From positions 1-50,192 of the forward strand of contig CAMQWJ010000012.1 in the NCBI GenBank assembly GCA_947038515.1: a stretch of DNA of 50,192 nucleotides, given 5' to 3'. Origin of the DNA: an uncultured Fusobacteriaceae bacterium. Its GTDB lineage: Bacteria > Fusobacteriota > Fusobacteriia > Fusobacteriales > Fusobacteriaceae. This document shows positions 41,604 to 50,122 of this stretch, piece after piece. The notes below the pieces were generated by a model. The model worked only from the letters and a program-made list of their open reading frames with translations. It ran no database searches and was not told the DNA's origin. Position numbers and translations under genes: made by a program. Every line of letters starts with the position of its first letter. Within the stretch, counting starts at the first letter, position 1.

Positions 41604-41647
41604 AAAAAGTTAAAACAGCGTAATATGTGTTTTAACTTTTTTTTATT
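41604..41647. terminator. Bidirectional terminator between yccF-like and comM genes
   Basis: AAAAAGTTAAAACA (41604-41617) pairs with TGTTTTAACTTTTT (41628-41641) across a ten-base loop and is followed by further T residues. It separates convergent genes. Confidence 0.85.
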
Positions 41648-41681
41648 TAGAAAATGATTAAAAACATAAGAAATTAAATGA

Positions 41682-43199
41682 TTAAAATAAAATTTTTTTT
41701 CGATATGAAATAGCTTCTAAAAGATGTATTTTTTCAATGGTCTTTGAACCCTCTAAGTCAGCTATAGTTCGAGATAATTTTAGTATTTTGTCAAAACTAC
41801 GTCCAGATAAAGAAAACGACTTTATAGATAATTTCATAAAATCTTTATTTTCTAGAGATAAAGGACAGTATTTTTTTAATTCTTTACCACTCATATCACT
41901 ATTTAAATGTTTATTAGAAAAACGAATATTTTGAAACTTTCTTGCCTTTTCTACTCGTAATTTTATTTCGGCAGAAGGCTCAGAAACTTTTTCTTCTAAA
42001 AGCTCATAGTCTTTTAATTTTTTGATTTCAATATATAAATCTATTCTATCTAGTATAGGTCCAGAAATTTTTTTTTGATATCTATTAAGATCACTTTGAG
42101 AGCAAGTACATTCACCAGATGGTTCAAATAAATTACCACAAAAGCAAGGGTTACTAGCGGCAACTAACATGAAATTACAAGGAAATGTAACTCTAAAACC
42201 TGTTCGAGCAATAGAAACACAATTATCTTCCATAGGTTGTCTTAAACTTTCAAGAATTTCATGTGAAAACTCACTCATTTCATCAAGAAAAAGCACTCCA
42301 TTGTGTGCCATAGTAATCTCACCTGGTTTAACAGTTCGTCCCCCTCCTATGATGGAAGTGATGGTCCCTGTATGGTGTGGAGAGCGAAAAGGTCTGGCTG
42401 TTATTAATGGAGTATCAGGCGATAGGGTTCCCATAACACTATAAATTTTGGTAGACTCGATAGTTTCTTCTATTGTCATGAAAGGTAAAATAGTAGGAAC
42501 TCTTTTAGCAAGCATGGATTTACCAGAACCAGGACTGCCAATAAGTAGAATGTTATGTCCACCAGCTGCAGCTATTTCAAGTGCCCTTTTTGCAAACTCT
42601 TGTCCTTTAACATCTGCAAAATCAGTTTCAAACTTTTGCATGATAAATTTAGGAGGTGGATTAATTGCAATATCTTCATCACTATAGTCACTTAATAGTG
42701 AAATGACATCTTTAAAATTTTTAAGAGGAATAACTTTTATATTGGGAATTGCACTGGCTTCTAAAAGATTATCATGTGGAACGATAATTCCTTTTAAATT
42801 TAGTTCTTTAGCCAAGATACCAGCACCGATAATTCCTTTTACAGATTTAATATCTCCGTTTAAAGATAGTTCCCCCATAATGAGAAAGTTTTTTAAAATA
42901 TTAAAGGGATCAGAAAGAAAACCCATTCCAACAAGTAGACCTATTCCAATTGCTAAATCTAAGTGTGAACCCTCTTTTTTTATTGAAGCAGGGGATAAAT
43001 TAATAACTATTTTTTTAGGTTTTAATGGAAACCCAATATTTTTTAGAGCTGTTTTAACTCTTTCTCTGCTCTCATAAATTGAAGTATCACCAAGTCCTAT
43101 TATTGTAAAGTGTGGCATACCGTTGCTGATATCAATTTCAACTTCAACTAAATAAGTTTCTATTCCAGTATAACTAGTACTTAAAATTTTTAAATTCAT
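41682..43199 (-). CDS. comM: YifB/ComM-family Mg-chelatase-like AAA+ ATPase
   Basis: A 505-residue AAA+ protein. N-terminal domain SNGMPHFTIIGLGDTSIYESRERV, then Walker A IGSPGSGKSMLA (about 212-223), RPFRSPHHTGT, Walker B GVLFLDEMSEF, the Cys cluster NPCFCGNLFEPSGECTCS and RYQKKISGPILDRIDLYIE. ComM is known as a branch-migration helicase in natural transformation; YifB members occur also in non-competent bacteria. Start at 43199 gives the standard N-terminus MNLKILSTSYTGIE; the open frame upstream encodes only a hydrophobic stretch and has no Shine-Dalgarno. AGGAG is 14 bases upstream, a little far. Confidence 0.93.
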   Translation of the reverse strand: MNLKILSTSYTGIETYLVEVEIDISNGMPHFTIIGLGDTSIYESRERVKTALKNIGFPLKPKKIVINLSPASIKKEGSHLDLAIGIGLLVGMGFLSDPFNILKNFLIMGELSLNGDIKSVKGIIGAGILAKELNLKGIIVPHDNLLEASAIPNIKVIPLKNFKDVISLLSDYSDEDIAINPPPKFIMQKFETDFADVKGQEFAKRALEIAAAGGHNILLIGSPGSGKSMLAKRVPTILPFMTIEETIESTKIYSVMGTLSPDTPLITARPFRSPHHTGTITSIIGGGRTVKPGEITMAHNGVLFLDEMSEFSHEILESLRQPMEDNCVSIARTGFRVTFPCNFMLVAASNPCFCGNLFEPSGECTCSQSDLNRYQKKISGPILDRIDLYIEIKKLKDYELLEEKVSEPSAEIKLRVEKARKFQNIRFSNKHLNSDMSGKELKKYCPLSLENKDFMKLSIKSFSLSGRSFDKILKLSRTIADLEGSKTIEKIHLLEAISYRKKILF

Positions 43200-43297
43200 A
43201 TGAAAGTCATCAACTCCTATTAGATAAACTAGAACTATTAAAAAATTATAGACAAAAAAAATTAAAATGACTAAAAAACAAAAATTAAAAAAAACTA

Positions 43298-43326
43298 TTG
43301 ACAAATTTCAAAAAAAAATGTATAAT
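43298..43326 (+). promoter_or_regulatory. Perfect consensus promoter of rubrerythrin gene
   Basis: TTGACA (43298-43303), 17-bp spacer, TATAAT (43321-43326): both boxes equal the consensus, so expression should be high. The boxes lie just beyond the comM start region on the other strand. Confidence 0.9.
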
Positions 43327-43340
43327 TTTTTCATAAGTGT

Positions 43341-43365
43341 AACGATTACAAATTATGAAATCGTT
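43341..43365. promoter_or_regulatory. Inverted repeat downstream of rubrerythrin promoter
   Basis: AACGATT (43341-43347), 11 bases, AATCGTT (43359-43365), starting about 8 bases after the expected transcription start. A possible operator or 5'-UTR hairpin. It does not look like a PerR box. Confidence 0.5.
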
Positions 43366-43397
43366 TTATATTTAATAGAAGAACTAGGAGGAAAATA

Positions 43398-43949
43398 ATG
43401 ACTAAATGTGTATGCGGAGTATGTGGAGAAGTAATATTAGAAGGTGTTACAGTTTGTCCAGTATGTAAAGCAGGTGTAGATAAATTTAAGAGTGTAGAAG
43501 ATAATGGTTCAAAAGTTTGGGCAACAGAACATAAAGTTGGAGAAGGAAAAGCTTGTGGAGATGAAGAGATAATTTGTGGATTAAAAGCTAACTTTGAAGG
43601 AGAATGTACAGAAGTTGGAATGTATCTTGCAATGTCAAGAGTAGCTGATAGAGAAGGATATCCTGAAATAGGAGAAGCTTATAAAAGAATAGCTTTTGAA
43701 GAAGCAGAGCATGCAGCTAAATTTGCTGAATTATTAGGAGAATGTGTTTCTGATTCTACAGAGCAAAATCTTTCTATGAGAGTTGAAGCTGAATATGGAG
43801 CAACTGCAGGGAAATTTGAACTTGCAAAAAGAGCAAAAATGTTAGGATTCGATGCTATACACGATACAGTTCATGAAATGGCTAAAGATGAAGCTAGACA
43901 TGGAAGAGCTTTCTTAGGATTACTTGAAAGATACTTCATGAAAAAATAA
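43398..43949 (+). CDS. Reverse rubrerythrin (N-terminal rubredoxin + ferritin-like di-iron domain)
   Basis: A 183-residue peroxide-scavenging protein. The rubredoxin-type iron site is at the N-terminus (CGVCG at 6-10 and CPVCK at 20-24), and the ferritin-like di-iron domain follows ([49 protein letters not shown]). This order is opposite to classical rubrerythrin and matches the reverse rubrerythrins of clostridia, which take electrons from NADH via partner proteins to reduce H2O2 and O2. AGGAGGAAAATA precedes the ATG; consensus promoter and strong terminator make a monocistronic, probably abundant transcript. Confidence 0.93.
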   Translation: MTKCVCGVCGEVILEGVTVCPVCKAGVDKFKSVEDNGSKVWATEHKVGEGKACGDEEIICGLKANFEGECTEVGMYLAMSRVADREGYPEIGEAYKRIAFEEAEHAAKFAELLGECVSDSTEQNLSMRVEAEYGATAGKFELAKRAKMLGFDAIHDTVHEMAKDEARHGRAFLGLLERYFMKK

Positions 43950-43986
43950 TAGAAATCAAGTTTAAATTTAATTGATAACTCTAAAT

Positions 43987-44024
43987 AAAACAAGGTTGTT
44001 AGAATATTCTAACAACCTTGTTTT
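43987..44024. terminator. 38-bp perfect palindrome, bidirectional terminator
   Basis: AAAACAAGGTTGTTAGAAT (43987-44005) is followed directly by its exact reverse complement (44006-44024). It lies between the convergent rubrerythrin and DUF1456 genes and has T- and A-tracts on both sides. Confidence 0.9.
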
Positions 44025-44077
44025 GTATAAAAATTATTTAATATTTAACTGGTTACTATTGATTAGAATAGAAAAAA

Positions 44078-44554
44078 TTAATTTCTATAAAGGACAGTTA
44101 AACCTTTTAAAAAAGTACGGATATATTTATCCCCACATTCACGATAATTTTTATGAGTTGGTTTTCTGAAAAGAGCAGAAAGCTCAGAATCTGAAATTTC
44201 AACTTCTCCTAATTTAAAAACTTTTATCATATCTTCACTACGAAAATTTAGAGCTATTCTAAGTTTTTTTAAAATAATGTTATTATTATTACTATTTTTT
44301 TTAGGATGGAAAACTTCTTCTTCAGAACTTTTTTTATCTAATGGTCCTCTCTTAAAAATTATGAAACCATCAAGGAATTTTTTTAGAGATTCATTAGAAA
44401 CAGAAAAATATTCCTCTTCATGCTCTTTCTTTAAAATATCTTTAATTTTTTCAACAGCAATAACCTCATTTCCAAGTTCAAAAATTTGACACATTTTTAT
44501 GTCGCTAATGTCAAGAGCGTACCGTAATCTTCTTAAAATATCATTGTTATTCAT
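44078..44554 (-). CDS. DUF1456 (YehS-like) protein
   Basis: A 158-residue protein made of two DUF1456 repeats: NNDILRRLRYALDISDIKMCQIFELG with FLDGFIIFKRGP (residues 1-75) and NNIILKKLRIALNFRSEDMIKVFKLG with YIRTFLKGLTVLYR (about 88-158), separated by an Asn/Lys-rich linker. E. coli YehS is the best-known relative; its function is unknown. The ATG at 44554 gives the conserved start and is the first in-frame candidate after a stop. The ribosome-binding site is unusual: see the separate entry. Confidence 0.85.
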   Translation of the reverse strand: MNNNDILRRLRYALDISDIKMCQIFELGNEVIAVEKIKDILKKEHEEEYFSVSNESLKKFLDGFIIFKRGPLDKKSSEEEVFHPKKNSNNNNIILKKLRIALNFRSEDMIKVFKLGEVEISDSELSALFRKPTHKNYRECGDKYIRTFLKGLTVLYRN

Positions 44555-44610
44555 AATTTTGTTAGCAACAGTATTATAGTTATATGGATACTGTTACTTA
44601 AATTCCTCCT
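44555..44610 (-). promoter_or_regulatory. Bridged ribosome-binding site of DUF1456 gene (SD - hairpin - AUG)
   Basis: On the minus strand AGGAGG (complement of 44605-44610) is 50 bases from the ATG. AGTAACAGTAT (44598-44588) pairs with ATACTGTTGCT (44574-44564) in an 11-bp stem with one U-G pair and a 13-base loop. AATTT next to the SD can further pair with AAATT next to the ATG. An in-frame TAA lies within the gap, so the protein cannot start nearer to the SD. Confidence 0.6.
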
Positions 44611-44734
44611 ATAAAATTTATTCTGGTTTAGAGAATTTAATATAATTTTATTATATCATAAAATCATATTGTTGAGTAAAAAAAAATAAAAAACAAATTG
44701 GGAACAAAAAAGTTTGAAAAAAGTTTAAAAAAAA

Positions 44735-44763
44735 TTGACAAATTATAAAAAAAATAGTATAAC
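44735..44763 (+). promoter_or_regulatory. Promoter of fomA-like gene
   Basis: TTGACA (44735-44740), 17-bp spacer, TATAAC (44758-44763), preceded by an A/T-tract-rich region that could act as UP element. It leaves an 80-base 5' untranslated region. Confidence 0.85.
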
Positions 44764-44847
44764 ATACTTAGATATAAATTTATTAAGATTTATAATCAAC
44801 TAATTTTAGATTAGATTAAACTTAAATTAAATTATGGGGAGGAACAA

Positions 44848-45951
44848 ATGAAAAAATTAGCAATAGTTTTAGGATCATTAGTAGCACTTTCAACGATAGT
44901 TGCTGCAAAAGAAGTTATAGTTGAGCCAGTAGAAGTAATTGAGCCAGTAATAGTAGAAAGAATAGTTTATAGAGATGCAATACCTGCTTGGAGACCAACA
45001 GGAACTCTAGATTTATCTTACAAGTATTACGGTAGTGATGAGCATGATTCAAATGAGTATGGAAGATTACAATTTCAAGGTGACATCCAAATGACACCAA
45101 ATCAAAAATTAGAGTACAGAGTTAGAAATTACAATTCATTAACTAATGCAGAAACAACAGGGAATGGAGTAGGAGATTTTGGAAATTCAGCAGATTTAAG
45201 ATTTAGATATTTCTACAACCACGGAAGTCTTGGAGGGTCAAAAGTTAACTTAACAAGTAGACTTGAGTATAGAAACCAAGATAGTGCAAATGAGATATTG
45301 TCAAATGGAAATAGACCTAACGGAATTATGGGAAGATCACAAGGTCTTGAGTATCAAGCAAGATTTAACTTTGTTGAATATATGTCTTGGACTCCAGAAT
45401 GGTTTAAGAACACTAATATGACTTTAGCACCTAAATATAAGTATGCTTGGGGAAATAACAATTCTGATTATGTAAATACTTTCGGAATAAATCTTTATAC
45501 TAATTTTAATTTAGGATATGGTTTTACAACAGAGTTTAATTTATACTCAGGTTGGCAAGATAAAGGTACAGTTGCTGGAGACTATGACCAATTTGTTTTG
45601 GATATAGAAGCATACCTATACTATACAAAGAACTTATGGAAATCTGGAGCTTTAGCTCTTAACTTTAATTTTGAAGGTGGATTAGATCCTTATACTACAG
45701 GAGAGAGATCAGCTAAGAGAATAGGAATAACTACAGTAGTAGAATCAGCAGATTGGTTCGCTTCTCATTCAGATGAGTATACATTATATGCAATGCCTTC
45801 ATTTGAGTTAACTTATCAAGCGACTGAACACGTAAAAACTTATGTGTCAGTAGGTGCAGAATATAAAAACTGGAGAGAAACAGAAGCTTCTTCAGCTCAA
45901 GACTGGACTTGGATGCCTCAAGCAACAGTTGGATTTAACGTAATATTTTAA
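44848..45951 (+). CDS. fomA: FomA-type major outer membrane porin
   Basis: A 367-residue outer-membrane beta-barrel. Signal peptide MKKLAIVLGSLVALSTIVAA (1-20), then a Glu/Val-Pro rich periplasmic segment (EPVEVIEPVIVERIVYRD), then PAWRPTGTLDLSYKYYG and many alternating amphipathic strands; the final residue is Phe (VGFNVIF), as in barrel proteins recognised by BamA. The AWRP-G segment and general layout match the fusobacterial porin FomA. GGGGAGGAA is six bases before the ATG. Strong promoter, palindromic terminator. A recognisable marker of Fusobacteriaceae; paralogs are common, so strict orthology with F. nucleatum FomA is not certain. Confidence 0.88.
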   Translation: MKKLAIVLGSLVALSTIVAAKEVIVEPVEVIEPVIVERIVYRDAIPAWRPTGTLDLSYKYYGSDEHDSNEYGRLQFQGDIQMTPNQKLEYRVRNYNSLTNAETTGNGVGDFGNSADLRFRYFYNHGSLGGSKVNLTSRLEYRNQDSANEILSNGNRPNGIMGRSQGLEYQARFNFVEYMSWTPEWFKNTNMTLAPKYKYAWGNNNSDYVNTFGINLYTNFNLGYGFTTEFNLYSGWQDKGTVAGDYDQFVLDIEAYLYYTKNLWKSGALALNFNFEGGLDPYTTGERSAKRIGITTVVESADWFASHSDEYTLYAMPSFELTYQATEHVKTYVSVGAEYKNWRETEASSAQDWTWMPQATVGFNVIF

Positions 45952-45961
45952 TTAAAAAGAT

Positions 45962-45994
45962 AAAGTGACTATAATTATAGTCACTTTTTTTATT
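45962..45994 (+). terminator. Terminator of porin gene
   Basis: AAAGTGACTATAA directly followed by TTATAGTCACTTT (45962-45987), a 26-bp perfect palindrome, then TTTTTATT. Confidence 0.9.
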
Positions 45995-46058
45995 ATTTAA
46001 AATTGTTTGATTTTATTTATAACTATAAGCTAATAATAAAAAAATGTTCAAATAAAAT

Positions 46059-46097
46059 AAAAAACACCCCTCTTCTCAAGAAAAGGAGTGCTTTTTT
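46059..46097 (-). terminator. Hairpin oriented as minus-strand terminator, no gene assigned
   Basis: Stem 46065-46076 with 46079-46090. As plus-strand RNA it has two C-A mismatches (68x87 and 72x83); as minus-strand RNA both become U-G pairs, giving 12 continuous pairs, followed by a TTTTTTATTTTATTT tail. Both sides have A/T tracts. The gap 45952-46316 contains otherwise an unattached Shine-Dalgarno (46114-46122) and the coaX promoter. Confidence 0.55.
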
Positions 46098-46232
46098 CAT
46101 ATCTATTTATACTGGGGGAGGAAATGATATGAAAGAAAAATCATAATAAAATTATTGCTTTGTAAGTTATTATGTTATTTTGACGAAAGAAGGTCTTAAA
46201 AAGTTTAAAAAAAATAAAAAAAAGAATAAAAC

Positions 46233-46261
46233 TTGAGAAGTTTCCAAAATTTGTGTATTAT
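46233..46261 (+). promoter_or_regulatory. Promoter of coaX
   Basis: TTGAGA (46233-46238), 17-bp spacer, TATTAT (46256-46261). Confidence 0.75.
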
Positions 46262-46316
46262 ATAGGTAATTAAAAAAATTAGATTACTGAAAAAAGAGAG
46301 AAAGAATGGAGGGGAA

Positions 46317-47090
46317 ATGATATTAGCTATTGATGTAGGAAATACCCATGTTGTGACTGGACTTTTAAATGAAGCAGGAGAACTACTTTTAAATTTTAGA
46401 GTAGCCTCTAATGAGAAGATGACAGAAGATGAGTATTTTTCCTATTTAAGAAATATAAGTAAATTTAATAATCTTGAAATAAAAGAAGTTACAGGTATAA
46501 TAATTTCTTCAGTAGTACCGGGGATGATAGGGACATTTCTATTTTTAGGAAGAAAATATTTTAATATGGAACCTATGGTAGTTGGTCTAGAGTTAAAGCT
46601 AGGGTTTGAATTTTTGCCCGGAATAAATTATTCTGAATTTGGTGCTGATAGAATAATTGATATAGTCCAATCAGTAAAAGAATATCCCGGAAAAAATTTA
46701 ATAATATTTGATTTTGGGACTGCTACTACTTATGAGGTTGTAGTAGAAAATAAATATCTTGGTGGTGGAATTTTACCAGGGATAGATATGTCTATAAATG
46801 CACTTTTTGGTAGCACTGCAAAATTACCTAAAGTTAAGTTTAGTACACCGAATTCAGTTCTAGGGAAAAGTACCAATGAAGGGATTCAAGCTGGAATATT
46901 TTATGGATATGCTGGACAAATTAAGCATATTATAAAAAAAATAAAAGAATGTGTAAAAGATCCCTACATTATTGCAACAGGTGGGTTAGGAAAAATTTTA
47001 AGTGCTGAGATAGAAGAGATTGATATATATGACTCTGAATTAAGTATAAAGGGTTTATATACTATGTACATAAATAATAAAATGAACTAA
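46317..47090 (+). CDS. coaX: Type III pantothenate kinase
   Basis: CoaX, 257 residues, ATP-dependent phosphorylation of pantothenate, first step of coenzyme A synthesis. ASKHA-fold marks: LAIDVGNTHVVTGL (N-terminal phosphate loop with Asp), SVVPGM, GADRIIDIV, FDFGTATTYEVV and GGGILPGIDMSINALFG. GGAGGGGAA precedes the ATG. Followed by tmcAL at ten bases; the genes to 50055 probably form one operon. Confidence 0.95.
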   Translation: MILAIDVGNTHVVTGLLNEAGELLLNFRVASNEKMTEDEYFSYLRNISKFNNLEIKEVTGIIISSVVPGMIGTFLFLGRKYFNMEPMVVGLELKLGFEFLPGINYSEFGADRIIDIVQSVKEYPGKNLIIFDFGTATTYEVVVENKYLGGGILPGIDMSINALFGSTAKLPKVKFSTPNSVLGKSTNEGIQAGIFYGYAGQIKHIIKKIKECVKDPYIIATGGLGKILSAEIEEIDIYDSELSIKGLYTMYINNKMN

Positions 47091-47100
47091 AGGAAAAAAA

Positions 47101-48282
47101 ATGAAAATAGTAGGAGTAATAATAGAGTACAATCCATTTCATAATGGTCATAAATACCACCTAGAGAAATTAAAAGAAGATACAAAGGCAGATGTTGTTG
47201 TTGGTGTCATGAGTGGAGACTATGTCCAAAGAGGAGAACCTAGTATCGTTAATAGATTTTTAAAGAGTGAATTTTCACTAAGGGGAGGCATAGACTTAAT
47301 AGTTGAATTGCCAAGTTTTTACTCCACTCAAAGTGGAGAGGTTTTTGCTTTAGGTGGGGTTGGTATTTTAAAAGAACTAGGAGTGGATACTGTTATTTTT
47401 GGATCAGAAAGCAATAATATAGTGGAATTAGAGAGGATAGCCCTCTTGGGTGAAACAGAGGAATTTAAACTATTGTTGAAAGAAGAGTTGAAAAAAGGTT
47501 ACTCTTATCCCACAAGTTATAGTAATGCACTTAATTTGCTGAAAATAGATAAAAAAATAGCTTCCAATGATATTTTAGGTCTGGAATATATAAAGGCTAG
47601 AAATATTTTGGCTCCTGAAATAGAAATTAAAACAATCCAACGAATAAATGCAGGTTATTATGATAGTACTGTTAATGAAAATATTTCCTCAGCTACAGGA
47701 GTAAGAAAAAAAATCTTTAAAGATGAACAGGTGGGAGATGCTGTTCCAAACTTTGTGAATGATTCGCTTTTAAAGGAACAGAAAGTAAGATTAGCTGACT
47801 ATTACCCCTACATAAGATATGAAATTTTAAATCAAAAAAATAAATTGATAGAAATTCAAGATGTTGAAATAGGTTTTGATAATAAATTATTTGTTAGTGC
47901 AGAAAAGAATAGTGAGTTTGAATTTTTTTTTGAAAGCTTAGTATCTAAAAGATATACCATAGGAAGAATTCAAAGAACTTTAATTCATATATTGTTAAAC
48001 ATAACAAAAGAAATGACTCAAAATATAAAATATAAAATTCCTTATATAAGAGTATTGGGATTTAATAGTAAGGGGCAAAAACATTTAAAATTTCTTAAAG
48101 AGGGAAGAAAAGAAAGAGATGAAGCAATACCTATTATTGTAGGTACTAAAAATATAAAGAAAAATTTAACTAAGGAAGAAAAAGAATATTTTGATTTTAA
48201 TGAAAAAAATAGTGAAATCTATAAATTGATTAGTAAATATGAGGATAGGAAAAATCCTATTATAATAAAGGAGGAGGAATAA
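47101..48282 (+). CDS. tmcAL: tRNA(Met) cytidine acetate ligase TmcAL (YlbM)
   Basis: TmcAL, 393 residues, forms N4-acetylcytidine at the wobble position of elongator tRNA(Met) from acetate and ATP. The nucleotidyltransferase N-terminus has GVIIEYNPFHNGHKYHL with the HxGH motif (residues 17-20), VMSGDYVQRGEPSIV, DLIVELPSFYSTQSGEVFA and VIFGSES; the C-terminal part is less conserved. AAAGGAA precedes the ATG. Usual length. Confidence 0.93.
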   Translation: MKIVGVIIEYNPFHNGHKYHLEKLKEDTKADVVVGVMSGDYVQRGEPSIVNRFLKSEFSLRGGIDLIVELPSFYSTQSGEVFALGGVGILKELGVDTVIFGSESNNIVELERIALLGETEEFKLLLKEELKKGYSYPTSYSNALNLLKIDKKIASNDILGLEYIKARNILAPEIEIKTIQRINAGYYDSTVNENISSATGVRKKIFKDEQVGDAVPNFVNDSLLKEQKVRLADYYPYIRYEILNQKNKLIEIQDVEIGFDNKLFVSAEKNSEFEFFFESLVSKRYTIGRIQRTLIHILLNITKEMTQNIKYKIPYIRVLGFNSKGQKHLKFLKEGRKERDEAIPIIVGTKNIKKNLTKEEKEYFDFNEKNSEIYKLISKYEDRKNPIIIKEEE

Positions 48283-48284
48283 AA

Positions 48285-49589
48285 ATGAAATTATCAAATA
48301 AAGTAAAATTTTTTTATGGTATTGGAGTAAGTTATGCAATTGTAGATCAAATATTTGCTCAATGGATAATTTATTTTTATTTGCCCCCAGAAAGTTCAGG
48401 ATTATCTCCAGTACTAACACCAACTTTATTGGCTATTGCACTATCTATTTCTAGAATGGTTGATGTGGTGACAGATCCTTTGGTAGGGTATTTTTCTGAT
48501 AGGGCAAAAACAAGATTTGGACGGCGTATTCCTTTTATAGCTGTAGGGATAATTCCTCTTGTATTGGCTACAGTAGCATTTTTTTATCCGCCACAAAGCA
48601 ACGAAATGATAACTTTCTTATATTTAACAGTTGTAGGGGGTACATTTTTTACTTTTTATACAGTTGTAGGGGGACCTTATAATTCTTTGATACCTGAAAT
48701 TGGGAATACTTCTGAAGAACGATTGTCACTTTCCACATGGCAATCAGTTTTTAGGCTTATATATAGTGCTATTGCCATGATTTTACCTGGAATATTGATA
48801 AAGTATTATGGGGATGGAGATACGGTTAAAGGAATCCGAATGATGGTTGTGGTATTGTGTTTGATAACAGTCTTAGGAGCGATTTTTACAATATTTGGAG
48901 TTGATGAAAAAAAATATTCACAAGGAAAAAATTCAAAGCTGAATTTTAAATCAACTATAAAAATTGTGATGAAAGATAAATCATTTATTTATTATTTACT
49001 AGGAGAACTTTTCTTTTTTATAGGTTTTAATACATTGAGAACAGTTACTAATTATTATGTTGAAGACATTATGGGCTATGGGAAGGGTGGAATAACTATA
49101 GCGACTGGACTCTTGTTTGGAATGTCAGCTCTATTTTTCTATCCTACTGTAAAAGTATCCAAAAAATATGGGTATAGAAAAATAATGCTTTTGAATATAA
49201 GTTTTTTAATATTCATGACAGTAGCTTTATTTTTTGTAGGGAAAATAATACCGGCTAAAGGTGGATTTGTAATATTTGGACTGATTGGTGCAGCAATTGC
49301 TGGTGGAGCTTTTATATTTCCCCCAGCGATGTTAAGTGATATTGGTACTAGAATAAGTAAAGATAGTAAAGAAGATATACAGGGGATATGTTTTGGAATA
49401 CAAGGTTTTTTTCTGAAAACAGCATTTTTAATATCCGTATCAGTGGTTCCCTTTTTACTGACGTATTCAAATAATGATTTAGTTGGAAAAAAAGGAATAT
49501 ATTTGACTACAATTTTTTCAGCAGTTTCATTTGTAATATCATTTTTATTTTATTATAATTATAAGGAGGTAAAACTAAATGAAAAATAA
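48285..49589 (+). CDS. MFS / glycoside-pentoside-hexuronide (MelB-like) transporter
   Basis: A 434-residue transporter with twelve membrane segments. The N-terminal half shows the MFS_2 (GPH) pattern: SRMVDVVTDPLVGYFSDRAKTRFGRRIPFI, of which the Asp pair and the loop D-R-x-x-T-R-x-G-R-R-x-P are diagnostic, and GGPYNSLIPEI. GPH members move sugars or glycosides with Na+ or H+; some relatives carry lipids, so the substrate is uncertain. AAGGAGGAGG precedes the ATG. Overlaps the next gene by 11 bases. Confidence 0.87.
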   Translation: MKLSNKVKFFYGIGVSYAIVDQIFAQWIIYFYLPPESSGLSPVLTPTLLAIALSISRMVDVVTDPLVGYFSDRAKTRFGRRIPFIAVGIIPLVLATVAFFYPPQSNEMITFLYLTVVGGTFFTFYTVVGGPYNSLIPEIGNTSEERLSLSTWQSVFRLIYSAIAMILPGILIKYYGDGDTVKGIRMMVVVLCLITVLGAIFTIFGVDEKKYSQGKNSKLNFKSTIKIVMKDKSFIYYLLGELFFFIGFNTLRTVTNYYVEDIMGYGKGGITIATGLLFGMSALFFYPTVKVSKKYGYRKIMLLNISFLIFMTVALFFVGKIIPAKGGFVIFGLIGAAIAGGAFIFPPAMLSDIGTRISKDSKEDIQGICFGIQGFFLKTAFLISVSVVPFLLTYSNNDLVGKKGIYLTTIFSAVSFVISFLFYYNYKEVKLNEK

Positions 49590-50055
49590 AAACTATATAT
49601 CTTGGGATGAGTATTTCATGGGGATAGCTATGATTTCAGGAATGAGGAGTAAAGATCCTAGTACTCAAGTTGGAGCTTGCATTGTGGATGGAGATAAAAA
49701 AATTATTGGAGTAGGTTATAATGGTTTTCCAATAGGGTGCCCAGATGATATGTTTCCGTGGGGGAAAGAAGGGGCTTTTTTGGAAACAAAATATCCTTAT
49801 GTTTGTCATGCAGAATTAAATGCTATTTTAAATTCTGTAACATCTACAAAAAATTGTATTATTTATGTTGGACTGTTTCCTTGTCATGAATGTAGTAAAA
49901 GTATAATTCAAGCTGGAATAAAAGAAATAGTATATCTTTCTGATAAATATAGTGGGACAGAAAGTGATGTCGCAGCAAAAAAAATGCTAGATGTAAGTGG
50001 GGTAAAATATAGAAAGATAGAAAAAATTAATAAAAAAATAGTCTTAGAATTTTAA
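49579..50055 (+). CDS. Deoxycytidylate (dCMP) deaminase family protein
   Basis: A 158-residue zinc-dependent deaminase converting dCMP to dUMP for thymidylate synthesis. ISWDEYFMGIAMI at the start, SKDPSTQVGACIV, VGYNGFPIG, the zinc/catalytic motif CHAELNAI (His-Ala-Glu, about residue 77) and PCHECSK (two Cys, about residues 101-104) are complete. ComEB of competence loci is a close relative. AAGGAGGT in the end of the transporter gene serves as ribosome-binding site. Confidence 0.93.
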   Translation: MKNKNYISWDEYFMGIAMISGMRSKDPSTQVGACIVDGDKKIIGVGYNGFPIGCPDDMFPWGKEGAFLETKYPYVCHAELNAILNSVTSTKNCIIYVGLFPCHECSKSIIQAGIKEIVYLSDKYSGTESDVAAKKMLDVSGVKYRKIEKINKKIVLEF

Positions 50056-50093
50056 ATTTTTTAAATTTTTTATAAAATAAAGAAAAAAAGAGG

Positions 50094-50122
50094 TTGACGT
50101 TTTTTAAAAATTATGGTATTAT
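50094..50122 (+). promoter_or_regulatory. Promoter for a gene beyond the window
   Basis: TTGACG (50094-50099), 17-bp spacer, TATTAT (50117-50122). No coding start is recognisable in the remaining 70 bases. Confidence 0.65.

Noticed and set aside
42703-43077. 124-codon plus-strand frame opposite comM
   Set aside because: Mirror of the conserved ComM N-terminal domain; no ribosome-binding site of note.
43200-43304. Hydrophobic 35-codon N-terminal extension of ComM
   Set aside because: Not part of the family, no Shine-Dalgarno at the far start, and it runs into the divergent rubrerythrin promoter.
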